The notes under the pieces were generated by a model. It did no database searches. It worked only from the letters and a program-made list of their open reading frames with translations, and had not been told where the DNA came from. A program made the position numbers and the translations under genes. From positions 1 through 10,004 of the forward strand of contig JAYUFK010000309.1 of assembly GCA_043739325.1 (NCBI GenBank): 10,004 bases of DNA, given 5' to 3'. Source of the DNA: Roseiarcus sp043739325 (GTDB lineage: Bacteria > Pseudomonadota > Alphaproteobacteria > Rhizobiales > Beijerinckiaceae). Position 1 is the first letter of the stretch. Each line of letters begins with the position of its first letter. Shown in pieces: positions 1 to 6,495 of this stretch.

Positions 1-99
1 ACAATCGCTTGATCGGTCGCGCCATCTCTGTGATCCTCGTCGCAAATCAGTTGTGACAAAGATCATAGTCGTTAATTAAGAGACGGAACACTAGAGGGC

Positions 100-567
100 G
101 TGAACTATCTCGTTGACGCGCAATTTGCGGCCTTCTCAATATTGCCGCTGAGAATGGGAGAGGCCGCTTCGACGGGCGAGGGAATCCACGACATACGCGC
201 TGTGCCCTCGGATGAGGGGTTCGATGTGCAGTGGTATCCTGGTTCAAACCGTCAGACGCCGATGGTTATGCGGCCCGATCTCAAGCGCGGGCCGGTCGAC
301 CATAGCGTGTTTGTCACGCAATATTCGCTGTCCGCATTGAGAGACCGCAGACGCTCGCCGTTCAACGAGGCTCTCTTCATCGGCCGCCATTTCCCGCATC
401 GCATTCTCATCGTGGTTCGCAACACGAGGACGGAAGTCACTGCGAACAACGTCGTCGCGAAGCGCGAGATCACCCTTGCCGAGCGAGCGCAAATCCTTGT
501 CGGTGAATTGGGCGTTTCGGCGAAAATTGTTGAGGCGATCCCGCCGGACGAAGAGGCGAGGGTATGA
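100..567 (+). pseudogene. Arylamine N-acetyltransferase-like C-terminal fragment (probable remnant)
   Basis: The 155-residue frame opens with a weak GTG start at base 100. Its start YLVDAQF resembles the WLVDVGFG strand of arylamine N-acetyltransferases (NAT), which carries the catalytic Asp; the Asp is kept but the following glycines are lost. Further on, a charged SPFNEALF segment, a strand ending in VVRNTRTEV and a terminal helix with LVGELGVSAKI follow the order of the NAT C-terminal barrel and lid. NAT enzymes are about 260-280 residues and use a Cys-His-Asp triad. The Cys and His lie in the N-terminal half, which is absent here: an in-frame TAA sits at base 73 and no good ribosome site precedes the GTG. 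I therefore read it as a 5'-truncated, inactive remnant. It could instead be a diverged short protein; the family call rests on pattern only and is tentative. Confidence 0.4.
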
Positions 568-595
568 TAGGCGCGAATTCAAGTCGTTGGCGGTA

Positions 596-619
596 GGGAC
601 GCTCGTTTCCGAGCGCCCC
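596..619. terminator. GC-rich hairpin between convergent genes
   Basis: CGCTCG (600-605) pairs perfectly with CGAGCG (610-615) across a four-base loop, and GGG/CCC extends the stem past one mismatch. It lies in the gap between the NAT-like fragment (+) and the end of the glutathione transferase operon (-). No T-tract follows on either strand, so use as an intrinsic terminator is only possible. Confidence 0.25.
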
Positions 620-730
620 CCGCACAGATCCGAGCGAGCCCAATTCGGGCACTCGGCTCCTACCTCAGGTGTTTGACGGCAAAGCGCGCGCTTGGCCAAG
701 GATGCACGATTTGCGGCTTGGGGAACGTCA

Positions 731-1474
731 TCAAAGAGAATGCGGGCAGTCCCGATCGCTGCGGATTGACCATGAGGCCCTTGCGGAACGTACGGACCGC
801 GCCAGCCCGCCATAGGCGTCCAACAAGCGCTCGATCCAGGCGCAGATCGGATCATCGGCTGTCAGCAAGGCGATCGGGCTGACCACGCGCGCCCACTGGA
901 ACGCTCCGAACACGGCATGATCGGCATAATTCGGCGCCGCGCCGGCGAGGTAGGGCTGGGCCGCAAGCGTGCTTCTCAACGGCGCCACCGCGCGGCGCAA
1001 TGCCGCCAGCGCTTCCTCCAGCTCGGCCGCCAGCGCTTCGAACGTGCGCCCGAATGCCGCCTCGCGCGTCGTGCGGAAATAATCCCGGTCCTTGGCGTGC
1101 AGGATTGCCATGATGTCGGGCACGACCACGCGCGCGACCGCCGGGTGCAGGATTTCGCTCGACCATTGATTCACGAAGCGGGCGACCGCCCGCCCCTCGG
1201 CCGAGCCGAACAGCGACGGGCGATCGGGATACGTATCTTCAAGATGCTCGGCGATCAGCCAGCTCTCGTGCAGCCACATGTCGCCGTCGACGAGTACCGG
1301 AACCTTGCCCTGGCCGGACGCGGCAATCGCCTCTTTTTCGGTGAACCGCCATGCCACCGTCTCGACCGGCAGGCCCTTGTGGGCAAGCGCGAGGCGCGTG
1401 CGCCAGCAGTTCGGGCTGAACCTCAGATCGTCGTCGGCTCCGGCCAAATCGAATAGCCGCAGTGGTGCAGTCAT
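731..1474 (-). CDS. Glutathione S-transferase, LigE-like (beta-etherase-type)
   Basis: A 247-residue cytosolic glutathione transferase. The N-terminal thioredoxin-like domain (about 1-85) shows SPNCWRTRLALAHKG at residues 20-34, close to the SPYVWRTKYALKHKG of LigE beta-etherase. It is followed by the cis-proline segment GKVPVLVDG and the HESWLIAEHLEDTYPDRP stretch, whose Glu-Ser normally holds the glutathione gamma-glutamyl group. The all-helical domain carries PYLAGAAPNYADHAVFGAFQW, the usual N-capping region. LigE cleaves beta-aryl ethers of lignin dimers, but most relatives in soil bacteria have unknown electrophilic substrates. The start overlaps the stop of the upstream YfcG-like gene by four bases (ATGA), so it is translationally coupled and third in a TetR-led operon. 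The last 25 or so residues after YGGLAR are Ser/Arg-rich and unlike the family, suggesting a late frameshift or a diverged tail. Confidence 0.88.
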   Translation of the reverse strand: MTAPLRLFDLAGADDDLRFSPNCWRTRLALAHKGLPVETVAWRFTEKEAIAASGQGKVPVLVDGDMWLHESWLIAEHLEDTYPDRPSLFGSAEGRAVARFVNQWSSEILHPAVARVVVPDIMAILHAKDRDYFRTTREAAFGRTFEALAAELEEALAALRRAVAPLRSTLAAQPYLAGAAPNYADHAVFGAFQWARVVSPIALLTADDPICAWIERLLDAYGGLARSVRSARASWSIRSDRDCPHSL

Positions 1475-2178
1475 GCGTTTGCTCCCGTCGCGTTGGCTGC
1501 GGTCTGTCCGAACAGCAGCGCGCGGGACTGCTCGCTCACCACCGGGGTGGTGTTGATCGTAGCCGCCAGCGCGTAGGCCCGTTCGACCGCAGAGCAGGCG
1601 CGGATGGTTTCGAACCAGCGCTTGAGATGGGGAAAGTCGTCGAGGTTCTGCTGCTGGCGCTTATGCGGCACGATCCAGGGATAGCTCGCGATGTCGGCAA
1701 TCGAGTATTCCCCGGCGACGAACTCCCGATCCGCCAGCCGCTTGTTCAGCACGCCATAGAGACGGCTGGTCTCATTGAGATAACGGTTGATGGCATAGGG
1801 CAGTTTCTCCGGAGCATATTGCACGAAATGGTGGTTCTGCCCTGCCATCGGGCCGAGTCCGCCCATCTGCCAGAACAGCCACTGCATCACCTCGGCGCGG
1901 CCGCGGATAGCGGCGGACAGAAACCTGCCGGTCTTTTCCGCGAGGTATTGCAGGATCGCACCGGATTCGAAGAGGCTGATCGGCGCGCCGCCGTCGGCCG
2001 GCTCAGGATCGACGATCGCAGGGATCCGATTGTTGGGCGCGATGGCGAGGAACTCAGGTTTGAACTGGTCGCCGGCGCTAATATTCACCGGCAGAATCCG
2101 ATAGGGCAGCCCGGCTTCCTCGAGGAAGATCGTTACCTTGTGGCCATTGGGCGTCGTCCAATAGTAAACGTCGATCAT
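1471..2178 (-). CDS. yfcG: YfcG-like glutathione transferase / disulfide-bond oxidoreductase
   Basis: A 235-residue protein that follows E. coli YfcG (215 residues) almost throughout. It opens IDVYYWTTPNGHKVTIFLEE with the Thr-Pro-Asn motif (T9-P10-N11), followed by APNNRIPAIVDPEPADGG with the cis-Pro, LFESGAILQYLAEKTGRFL with the Glu-Ser pair, and the conserved QWLFWQMGGLGPMAGQNHHF stretch. The end carries YSIADIASYPWIV. YfcG-type (Nu class) enzymes bind two glutathione molecules or GSSG without a catalytic cysteine and act as disulfide reductases and weak peroxidases in the cytosol; that activity is inferred here from family. The gene overlaps TetR upstream and the LigE-like gene downstream by four bases each, so all three should be made from one transcript. 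The C-terminus is about 20 residues longer than in E. coli. Confidence 0.93.
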   Translation of the reverse strand: MIDVYYWTTPNGHKVTIFLEEAGLPYRILPVNISAGDQFKPEFLAIAPNNRIPAIVDPEPADGGAPISLFESGAILQYLAEKTGRFLSAAIRGRAEVMQWLFWQMGGLGPMAGQNHHFVQYAPEKLPYAINRYLNETSRLYGVLNKRLADREFVAGEYSIADIASYPWIVPHKRQQQNLDDFPHLKRWFETIRACSAVERAYALAATINTTPVVSEQSRALLFGQTAANATGANA

Positions 2179-2792
2179 TGATCGGGCCCCTTGCGTGCCT
2201 GTTTTCGTGTGGCGGGAAAACTTGTCATCGCGCGGTCCGCCAGCGCCTGCAGCCGCTTCGGGTCGGGGTCAAGACGGACCAGCACGCGAATGGCGAAAAC
2301 GGCGCCGAGCAACGCCGTCGCGTCCGCCGCGATATCGGTCTGCCGGTCTATCGCCCCATCGGCGACGGCGCGCCTGAGGCGCGCGGCGAAGAACGCTCCC
2401 ACCTCGCCGAGACGCGCACGCACCAGTTGGCGGGCGGCGTCGGACATCGTCGCGCCGTCGAGCGCGGTGTTGACAAGAAAGCAGCCACGATGTTGTGGAT
2501 CGGCCAGCGACATGGCGATCAGTTCGTCGAGAAAGCCGCGGATCGCGTCGAGCGGCGCGGCCAAGGCGGAAAGCCGGGCGAGACGCTCGACAAGCCCCTC
2601 GTCCGCATAGCGGCGCAGCGCCTCGACGAACAATCCGTCCTTGTTGGCGAAGCGGTGATAGAGCGCGGCGGTGCTCAGCCCTGTCGCCTGCGTCAGGTCG
2701 CGCAACGAAGTTCCCGCGTATCCGTTCTGCCAGAAAACGGACATGGCGCGTTCGAGAACCACATCGTCGGAAAGGGTGCGAGTTCGGGGCAT
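2175..2792 (-). CDS. TetR/AcrR-family transcriptional repressor
   Basis: A 205-residue regulator. Residues about 8-55 form the TetR DNA-binding domain: a helix with VVLERAMSVFWQNGYAGTSL, then the helix-turn-helix LRDLTQATGLSTAALYHRF followed by the NKDGLFVEAL helix. The C-terminal half is the helical ligand-binding and dimer domain and includes the PQHRGCFLVNTAL segment common in regulators of electrophile or oxidant response genes. Cys in that segment could be a sensing residue, which is inference. It is the first gene of the operon with two glutathione transferases (stop overlaps the next start as ATGA), so it probably represses its own operon and perhaps the divergent DsbA-like gene. AAGG lies a few bases before the ATG as a ribosome site. 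The operator candidate is at 2828-2843. Confidence 0.93.
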   Translation of the reverse strand: MPRTRTLSDDVVLERAMSVFWQNGYAGTSLRDLTQATGLSTAALYHRFANKDGLFVEALRRYADEGLVERLARLSALAAPLDAIRGFLDELIAMSLADPQHRGCFLVNTALDGATMSDAARQLVRARLGEVGAFFAARLRRAVADGAIDRQTDIAADATALLGAVFAIRVLVRLDPDPKRLQALADRAMTSFPATRKQARKGPDQ

Positions 2793-2822
2793 CGGCCTTG
2801 CGGTGTGTCGGCAGCTATGCGA

Positions 2823-2851
2823 TTAATAATAGAACGATCTATTTAAATCAA
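2823..2851 (-). promoter_or_regulatory. Predicted promoter of the TetR-GST operon
   Basis: Reading the minus strand, TTGATT (2851-2846) as -35 and TATTAA (2828-2823) as -10 are separated by exactly 17 bases. Each hexamer matches the sigma-70 consensus at four positions. The stretch is notably AT-rich within GC-rich DNA and lies about 30-60 bases upstream of the TetR start codon. The call is by motif only. Confidence 0.4.
2828..2843. promoter_or_regulatory. Candidate TetR operator (inverted repeat)
   Basis: AATAGA and TCTATT form perfect 6-base arms around a 4-base ACGA centre, a 16-bp partial palindrome. TetR-family operators often have TAGA...TCTA arms of this spacing. It lies between the predicted -35 and -10 of the repressor's own operon, where binding would block RNA polymerase, and it is 57 bases from the divergent DsbA-like gene. 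Binding by this TetR is inferred. Confidence 0.45.
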
Positions 2852-2899
2852 CCGTTTCCTCGGCCCGCCACCGCCGGCCTTCCAATCCGGAGGTGCTGC

Positions 2900-3541
2900 G
2901 TGAACACCCCTCATCTGGTATATTTCGCTGACCCCATGTGTTCCTGGTGCTGGGGCTTTTCTCCGGTGATCGAGGTGATCACGGAACGGTTTGGGTCGGC
3001 GCTGCCCATCCGGCTTGTGTTGGGCGGTCTGCGTCCGGGCACCACAAAGCCGATGGACGCGCACGACCGCGAGGACGTGCGCAGCCATTGGCAGCACGTT
3101 CACGACGCGTCGGGGCAACCATTCGATTTCGGCTTCTTCAATCGCGACAGCTTCGTCTACGACACCGAGCCCGCCTGCCGGGCGGTGGTTGTCATGCGCC
3201 GTCGCGGCATGGAGACGGGACTTGCAGCGCTACGGCGCATACACGCCGCATTCTACGCCGAGAACCGGGACGTGACTGACGCCGACACGCTCGCCACCCT
3301 CGCCTCCGAGTTAGGTCTGGACTCCGAAGCGTTCCGCGCCGAATTCGCCGCCGAGGGAGCGACGCGCGAGACTTGGTCGGACTTCGCGATCGCACAGAAC
3401 GCCGGCGTTCGCGGGTTTCCCACGATGATCGCGGCGACCGGAGAGGACAACGGCTATGCGCTCATCACCAACGGATTCCAGCCCGCCGGGCGCATCGTCC
3501 CGGCGCTGGAGCGCTGGCTTTCGACGGCCCAGGCGACCTGA
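2900..3541 (+). CDS. DsbA-family thiol:disulfide oxidoreductase (FrnE-like)
   Basis: A 213-residue protein. The frame is open far upstream, but the true start is the GTG at 2900. It is preceded by GGAGGTG with good spacing, and the family's first strand (HLVYFADPMCSWCWGFSP) begins straight after it. The active site is Cys14-Ser-Trp-Cys17, and the cis-proline loop is GVRGFPTM with Pro174. A helical insertion lies between them, as in DsbA-like and 2-hydroxychromene-2-carboxylate isomerase-like proteins. There is no signal peptide, so it should act in the cytosol, as FrnE-type enzymes do. It is divergent from the TetR-glutathione transferase operon across 107 bases, which suggests shared control and a role in thiol or electrophile stress. 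Substrate is unknown. Confidence 0.9.
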   Translation: MNTPHLVYFADPMCSWCWGFSPVIEVITERFGSALPIRLVLGGLRPGTTKPMDAHDREDVRSHWQHVHDASGQPFDFGFFNRDSFVYDTEPACRAVVVMRRRGMETGLAALRRIHAAFYAENRDVTDADTLATLASELGLDSEAFRAEFAAEGATRETWSDFAIAQNAGVRGFPTMIAATGEDNGYALITNGFQPAGRIVPALERWLSTAQAT

Positions 3542-3730
3542 TTCAGCGACGCGGCGGCTTCGGTCGCCCGGACGCCCATCGCATCGTGTTCGAACATGCG
3601 GATAGGCAGACATACGCGCCAAGGCCGACAGATCAACGTGTCAAATGCTGTGAAGGCCTTGGAGTCCAGACCGGCCGATGGCGTACGCAAGGGTCCTAAC
3701 AAACCCGCCGAATTGTACCACAGAGTACGC
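3542..3730. other. Intergenic stretch, no recognisable gene
   Basis: The sequence between the DsbA-like gene and the apparent IS end has short frames on both strands, but none has family features or a ribosome site I trust. No terminator-like hairpin with a T-tract was found after the DsbA-like stop. Confidence 0.4.
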
Positions 3731-3744
3731 TATATGGACCCCGC

Positions 3745-4009
3745 CCGATTGCAACGGGTTTTGGCAAACTTTGGTCCAAGGTCACAACTGCTGACGTATA
3801 TTCGGCTTCCTTATGCGGCTTGATAAATTGTTGCCGCGAGCCACAATGGATTTTCGCGCGCTTCCACCTCAACGGCGCCAAGGCATTGACCGAAGCCATG
3901 CCGGTCCAGACACCAGGTCCGGGAATGGACGGAGCGACCGTTTCGCCATCTTCTGCCAATCGTTGCAATTGCTAGGTGGGGCTCTCGTTCCTTTCGTTCG
4001 GGTTTGCCT
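3745..4009 (-). ncRNA. Candidate guide (seekRNA/bridge RNA) region of the IS1111 element
   Basis: About 265 bases after the transposase stop have no convincing reading frame but do have local repeats. GGACC occurs twice within 18 bases on the element strand (3901-3920 region), and TTGCAA-containing segments recur near 3750 and 3965. In the IS1111 group the guide RNA that pairs with donor and target DNA is encoded in the noncoding DNA downstream of the transposase gene. The placement is therefore based on family knowledge and position. I have not derived a fold, and the element is a fragment, so expression is uncertain. Confidence 0.35.
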
Positions 4010-4625
4010 TCAGGCCGCGCCGGCCGAAAGCTTGACGTCATAAGCGCTGTCGCTGGTGAGCAGGCTCCAGGCGGTGCGCGCGTTCTTGTTGGCGAGCGCC
4101 ACGGCGACGATGTTGGGATGTCGCCGCTGCCGCATCTTGCCAAGCCACAGGCTTCTTGGATCCTGCTTTTCTCTAACGCGCCCGAGTGCGGCGCGGGCGC
4201 CGTGGATCAGCAAGGTGCGCAGATAGCGATCGCCACGTTTGCTGATGCCAAATAATCTGGCGCGGCCTTCGCTCGATCGTTGTTTGGGCACAAGGCCAAG
4301 CCATGCCGCGAACTGACGCCCGTTCTTGAAGGAGTTTCTGTCGCCGACTGCAGCGATTAGCGCTGTCGCCGTCACCGGGCCGATCCCTTCGACCTTGCCA
4401 AGACGCTGGCAGATCTCGCTGTTGCGATAGAGCTCTCGGATCTTTCGGTCGTAGCTCGCAACCCGCGCATCCTGTTTAACCAATTCCTCCCGCAGCTCTC
4501 CCATGAGCGACCGGAGAAGGTCATTGAGACTGCGGTCCTCTATGTCGCCGACGATCCTCGCCAGAGCGCGCCGCAGATTGCCAATGTCCTTTGCAACGAC
4601 AATCCCGTGCTCCCCGAGAACAACG
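4010..4625 (-). pseudogene. IS110-family transposase, N-terminally truncated
   Basis: The reading frame covers about 205 codons; the first internal ATG is at 4504. It starts near GEHGIVVAKDIGNLRRAL, the linker/coiled-coil region that follows the DEDD (RuvC-like) domain. It continues through LGKVEGIGPVTATALIAAVG, the start of the Transposase_20 domain, to WLGLVPKQRSSEGRARLFG and ISKRGDRYLRTLLIHGARAA. It ends with VAVALANKNARTAWSLL, typical of the IS1111 group. The Ser pair in QRSSEG corresponds to the SSGGK-type motif that carries the catalytic serine. Full proteins are about 340 residues with four acidic residues in the first domain; all of that is missing, so this product cannot transpose by itself. 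The frame stays open upstream to about 4761, but that part reads as out-of-frame transporter sequence, indicating a fusion junction near 4615-4630. Confidence 0.85.
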
Positions 4626-4761
4626 CCTTGCGACAGAACACCGCATTGGCCGCAAAGGCCGTCATCGCCAATGGGACCAAAACGAATGTGCGCGCTGGAT
4701 TGGCGCGTGGCGAGTGTTCGTCCTGTGGTGGCGAGGTCAGCGCGTGGTTCTTCTGGGGCAT
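4620..4761 (-). pseudogene. EamA/DMT transporter, N-terminal fragment joined to the IS
   Basis: From the ATG at 4761 the frame gives about 24 polar residues, then FVLVPLAMTAFAANAVFCRK. This matches the first membrane helix and the N-S/A-x-x-C-R signature seen at the start of many EamA-type exporters. Soon after this (near 4620-4635) the similarity ends, and the +1 frame becomes the IS110 transposase GEHGIVV region. The fragment lies 42 bases downstream of the complete DMT gene in the same orientation, so two transporter genes probably once stood in tandem and the second was cut by the IS or by a later deletion. Only about 25 informative residues support this. Confidence 0.45.
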
Positions 4762-4803
4762 GTCAGCGCCGGGGCTTCAAGTAGTTGACCACCGGAGTAC
4801 GCC

Positions 4804-5721
4804 TCATTTTGCCGGACGAAGTTCGGCTTTGCGTCCGCTGCGCCCGGACTGTAGCAATCCCACTCCCAACAGGATCGCGATCATAGCCAGCACATGCAGC
4901 GGTCGAACGGCCTCGCCAACCCATACAGCGCCGATCAAAAGCGCAACCACCGGGGGGATGTATGTCACCCCCGAAGCAGCGATGGCCCCTAACCTATCAA
5001 CGATGAAGTAGTACAAGATGTAGGCGATCCCCGTCCCGCACAGACCCAATCCAAGCACTAACCCCAGAGAGGCGCGCTGATCCGCGAATACATGTCCGAT
5101 GCCACGTAGATCGGTCGTCACGAGTAGGACCAGCAACGCCAAGCCGATCTGATAGGTCGTTAGCGTCAGGGGCGACAAACCCAGGGGGCTGATGAATTTT
5201 CGGGCGTAGACAAACGAGCAGCCGACGCTGAGCGATCCCGCGATCATGTAGAGAACCCCGGCGGCGTTCACTTGACCAATGTCGCCGCTCCAAGGTTGTG
5301 CGATCAGCAACACTCCAAGGAAGCCCAGCAGCGTGCCCGCTATCGTAAGCCGGTTCAGCGGTTCCTCGCGTAGGAACAGCCAGGCCGTAACGAATGTGAA
5401 CATCGGGATTGCTCCGCTGAGCATGCCGGCAACGCTTGAAAGCAGCAGGGCTGTGCCTTTGGCGAAGGCGAAGTAGTAGATGGCAGTCGCCAATAGCGCC
5501 ATCACTAGAAAGTGGTGGACGTGGCGCAAGTGTCTCCAGCTCAGCGAACGGCTGGCGAGGGCGAAGATCAGGATTGGCAGGAAGCCGAACAAAACGCGCA
5601 AGACCACAATCTGCGACGGGCTGATCCAGGCCACCGCCCACTTCATGAAGATAAAATTGCTTCCCCAGATGACCCCGAGCAGGGCGAAGGCGGCGTAAGC
5701 CGTGTAGGCGGTCCTGTTCAT
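4804..5721 (-). CDS. DMT-superfamily (EamA) permease
   Basis: A 305-residue inner-membrane protein with ten predicted helices arranged as two EamA repeats. The first repeat begins FALLGVIWGSNFIFMKWAV, with the WGSNF motif typical of the family. It continues with QIVVLRVLFGFLPI and AIYYFAFAKGTALLLSS, and ends with LREEPLNRLTIAGTLLGFLG. The second repeat starts around residue 150 (VLYMIAGSLSVGCSFVY) and closes with GVTYIPPVVALLIGAVW and VGEAVRPLHVLAMIAILLGV, then a short basic tail. Family members export amino acids, metabolites or drugs; the substrate cannot be told from sequence. The ATG at 5721 has only a weak upstream GAGA-type ribosome site. It is transcribed away from the membrane protein gene at 5940, and a truncated second EamA gene follows it. 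Confidence 0.92.
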   Translation of the reverse strand: MNRTAYTAYAAFALLGVIWGSNFIFMKWAVAWISPSQIVVLRVLFGFLPILIFALASRSLSWRHLRHVHHFLVMALLATAIYYFAFAKGTALLLSSVAGMLSGAIPMFTFVTAWLFLREEPLNRLTIAGTLLGFLGVLLIAQPWSGDIGQVNAAGVLYMIAGSLSVGCSFVYARKFISPLGLSPLTLTTYQIGLALLVLLVTTDLRGIGHVFADQRASLGLVLGLGLCGTGIAYILYYFIVDRLGAIAASGVTYIPPVVALLIGAVWVGEAVRPLHVLAMIAILLGVGLLQSGRSGRKAELRPAK

Positions 5722-5835
5722 AGCTCAAGTATCTCTGGGTCGAAGGCAGGCGTCTAGAACAGCTTTACAATCTCACTTCCAGCAGGCCATCCGCGCCCTC
5801 CTGCGCGTTCCCATACGCATGAGCAGCAGCTGTTG

Positions 5836-5858
5836 TGCTAAGGCTGTCACAGTTAGCA
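5836..5858. promoter_or_regulatory. Inverted repeat TGCTAA-N11-TTAGCA in a divergent region
   Basis: Perfect 6-base arms (5836-5841 and 5853-5858) are separated by 11 bases in the region between the DMT gene (-) and the membrane protein gene (+). The geometry is like a small regulator-binding site, including LysR-type T-N11-A boxes, but no such regulator is present in the window. Regulatory use is inferred. Confidence 0.25.
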
Positions 5859-5939
5859 GCTAATCGACCGCGCTTTGCCAAAGCGGCGTCTATCGCGCAG
5901 GATGCGAGCTGCATAAGCTGGAGCGGCGGGGAGCGGCCA

Positions 5940-6467
5940 ATGGACCTGTCGGGAGAAGCCTATCTTTTCAATCTTTCGATGTTGGCCGTGACGTTCGCGG
6001 CAGTTTCCGTCTTCGTAATGCTGATGCGTCAGACGATGGGCGGAAGGCTTTCCAACTACGACATTTACCTGGTGACCGCATATGTGTCGCAGGGATTTGT
6101 TCTCGCATTCTGCGCGATCATCCCGTCCGTGGTTGCCGACTTTGTCCATATTTCAGCAACGTCCTGGGGGATCGCGAGCGGCCTCGCGGCTGTAATTCTT
6201 GGAACGTCAAGGGTCTATCTCCAGAGGTTGCGAACGAAAACAGGCAACCACACGCTGCCTCCGTTCCTCATCGCTGTTTACGCCTTTCAATGGGTGTTCG
6301 TCGCGCTTTTGGCGGCGAATGCCGTCATACCGGCGTTGCGATTTGCAGGTCCCTTCAAGGCATCGCCGACGCTTTCTTTGGCGGTAGTGATGCTGGCATT
6401 TGTCCGTCGCATCGCTTCGCTATTGGGCGACCAGCCCAGTGCGGACTGGGACCCGCAACGGGCGTGA
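5940..6467 (+). CDS. Small integral membrane protein, function unknown
   Basis: A 175-residue protein starting at the ATG at 5940, six bases after GGGGAG. The frame is open 35 codons further upstream, but that part is polar, lacks a ribosome site and does not read like protein of this type. About five hydrophobic helices are visible: near residues 8-29, 40-63, 71-90, 106-130 and 137-155. Between the first two is RQTMGGRLSNYDIYL, and between helices 3 and 4 a basic loop RVYLQRLRTKTGNH, probably cytoplasmic. No catalytic motif is seen and I do not recognise the family. The stop is one base before an ATG of the sulfotransferase frame, so the two are probably co-transcribed and may act together at the membrane. 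Confidence 0.75.
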   Translation: MDLSGEAYLFNLSMLAVTFAAVSVFVMLMRQTMGGRLSNYDIYLVTAYVSQGFVLAFCAIIPSVVADFVHISATSWGIASGLAAVILGTSRVYLQRLRTKTGNHTLPPFLIAVYAFQWVFVALLAANAVIPALRFAGPFKASPTLSLAVVMLAFVRRIASLLGDQPSADWDPQRA

Positions 6468-6495
6468 GATGTGCGCGTTTGAAAGGCACACAGCT

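Larger units (their letters stand above)
3731..4625 (-). mobile_element. IS1111-group (IS110 family) element, 3' part only
   Basis: The block holds the C-terminal two thirds of a transposase plus about 280 bases of downstream noncoding DNA ending near TATATGGACC (3731-3740). On the element's own strand this reads GGTCCATATA, as I recall from ends of rhizobial IS110-type elements. TGGACC (3735-3740) and GGTCCA (3773-3778) form a subterminal inverted repeat, a feature of the IS1111 group. The 5' end and the N-terminal coding part are missing, and at about 4615-4630 the sequence passes into a transporter gene fragment. Exact ends are estimated, not demonstrated. Confidence 0.6.

Noticed and set aside
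244..855. Long minus-strand frame opposite the NAT-like fragment and the following gap
   Set aside because: It lacks any recognisable motif, has a composition typical of antisense GC-rich shadows, and overlaps the end of the glutathione transferase gene.
917..2846. Long plus-strand frames opposite the two transferases and TetR
   Set aside because: The minus strand encodes three clear families with ATGA overlaps; the plus-strand products are Arg/Pro/Gly-rich shadows.
2495..2899. Long N-terminal extension of the DsbA-like frame
   Set aside because: It overlaps TetR and the promoter region and is Arg/Pro-rich. The GTG at 2900 has a strong ribosome site and gives the family's normal N-terminus.
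3811..4143. Minus-strand frame of 110 codons over the IS 3' end
   Set aside because: It overlaps the transposase C-terminus in another frame, has no family features, and lies in the region expected to encode noncoding RNA.
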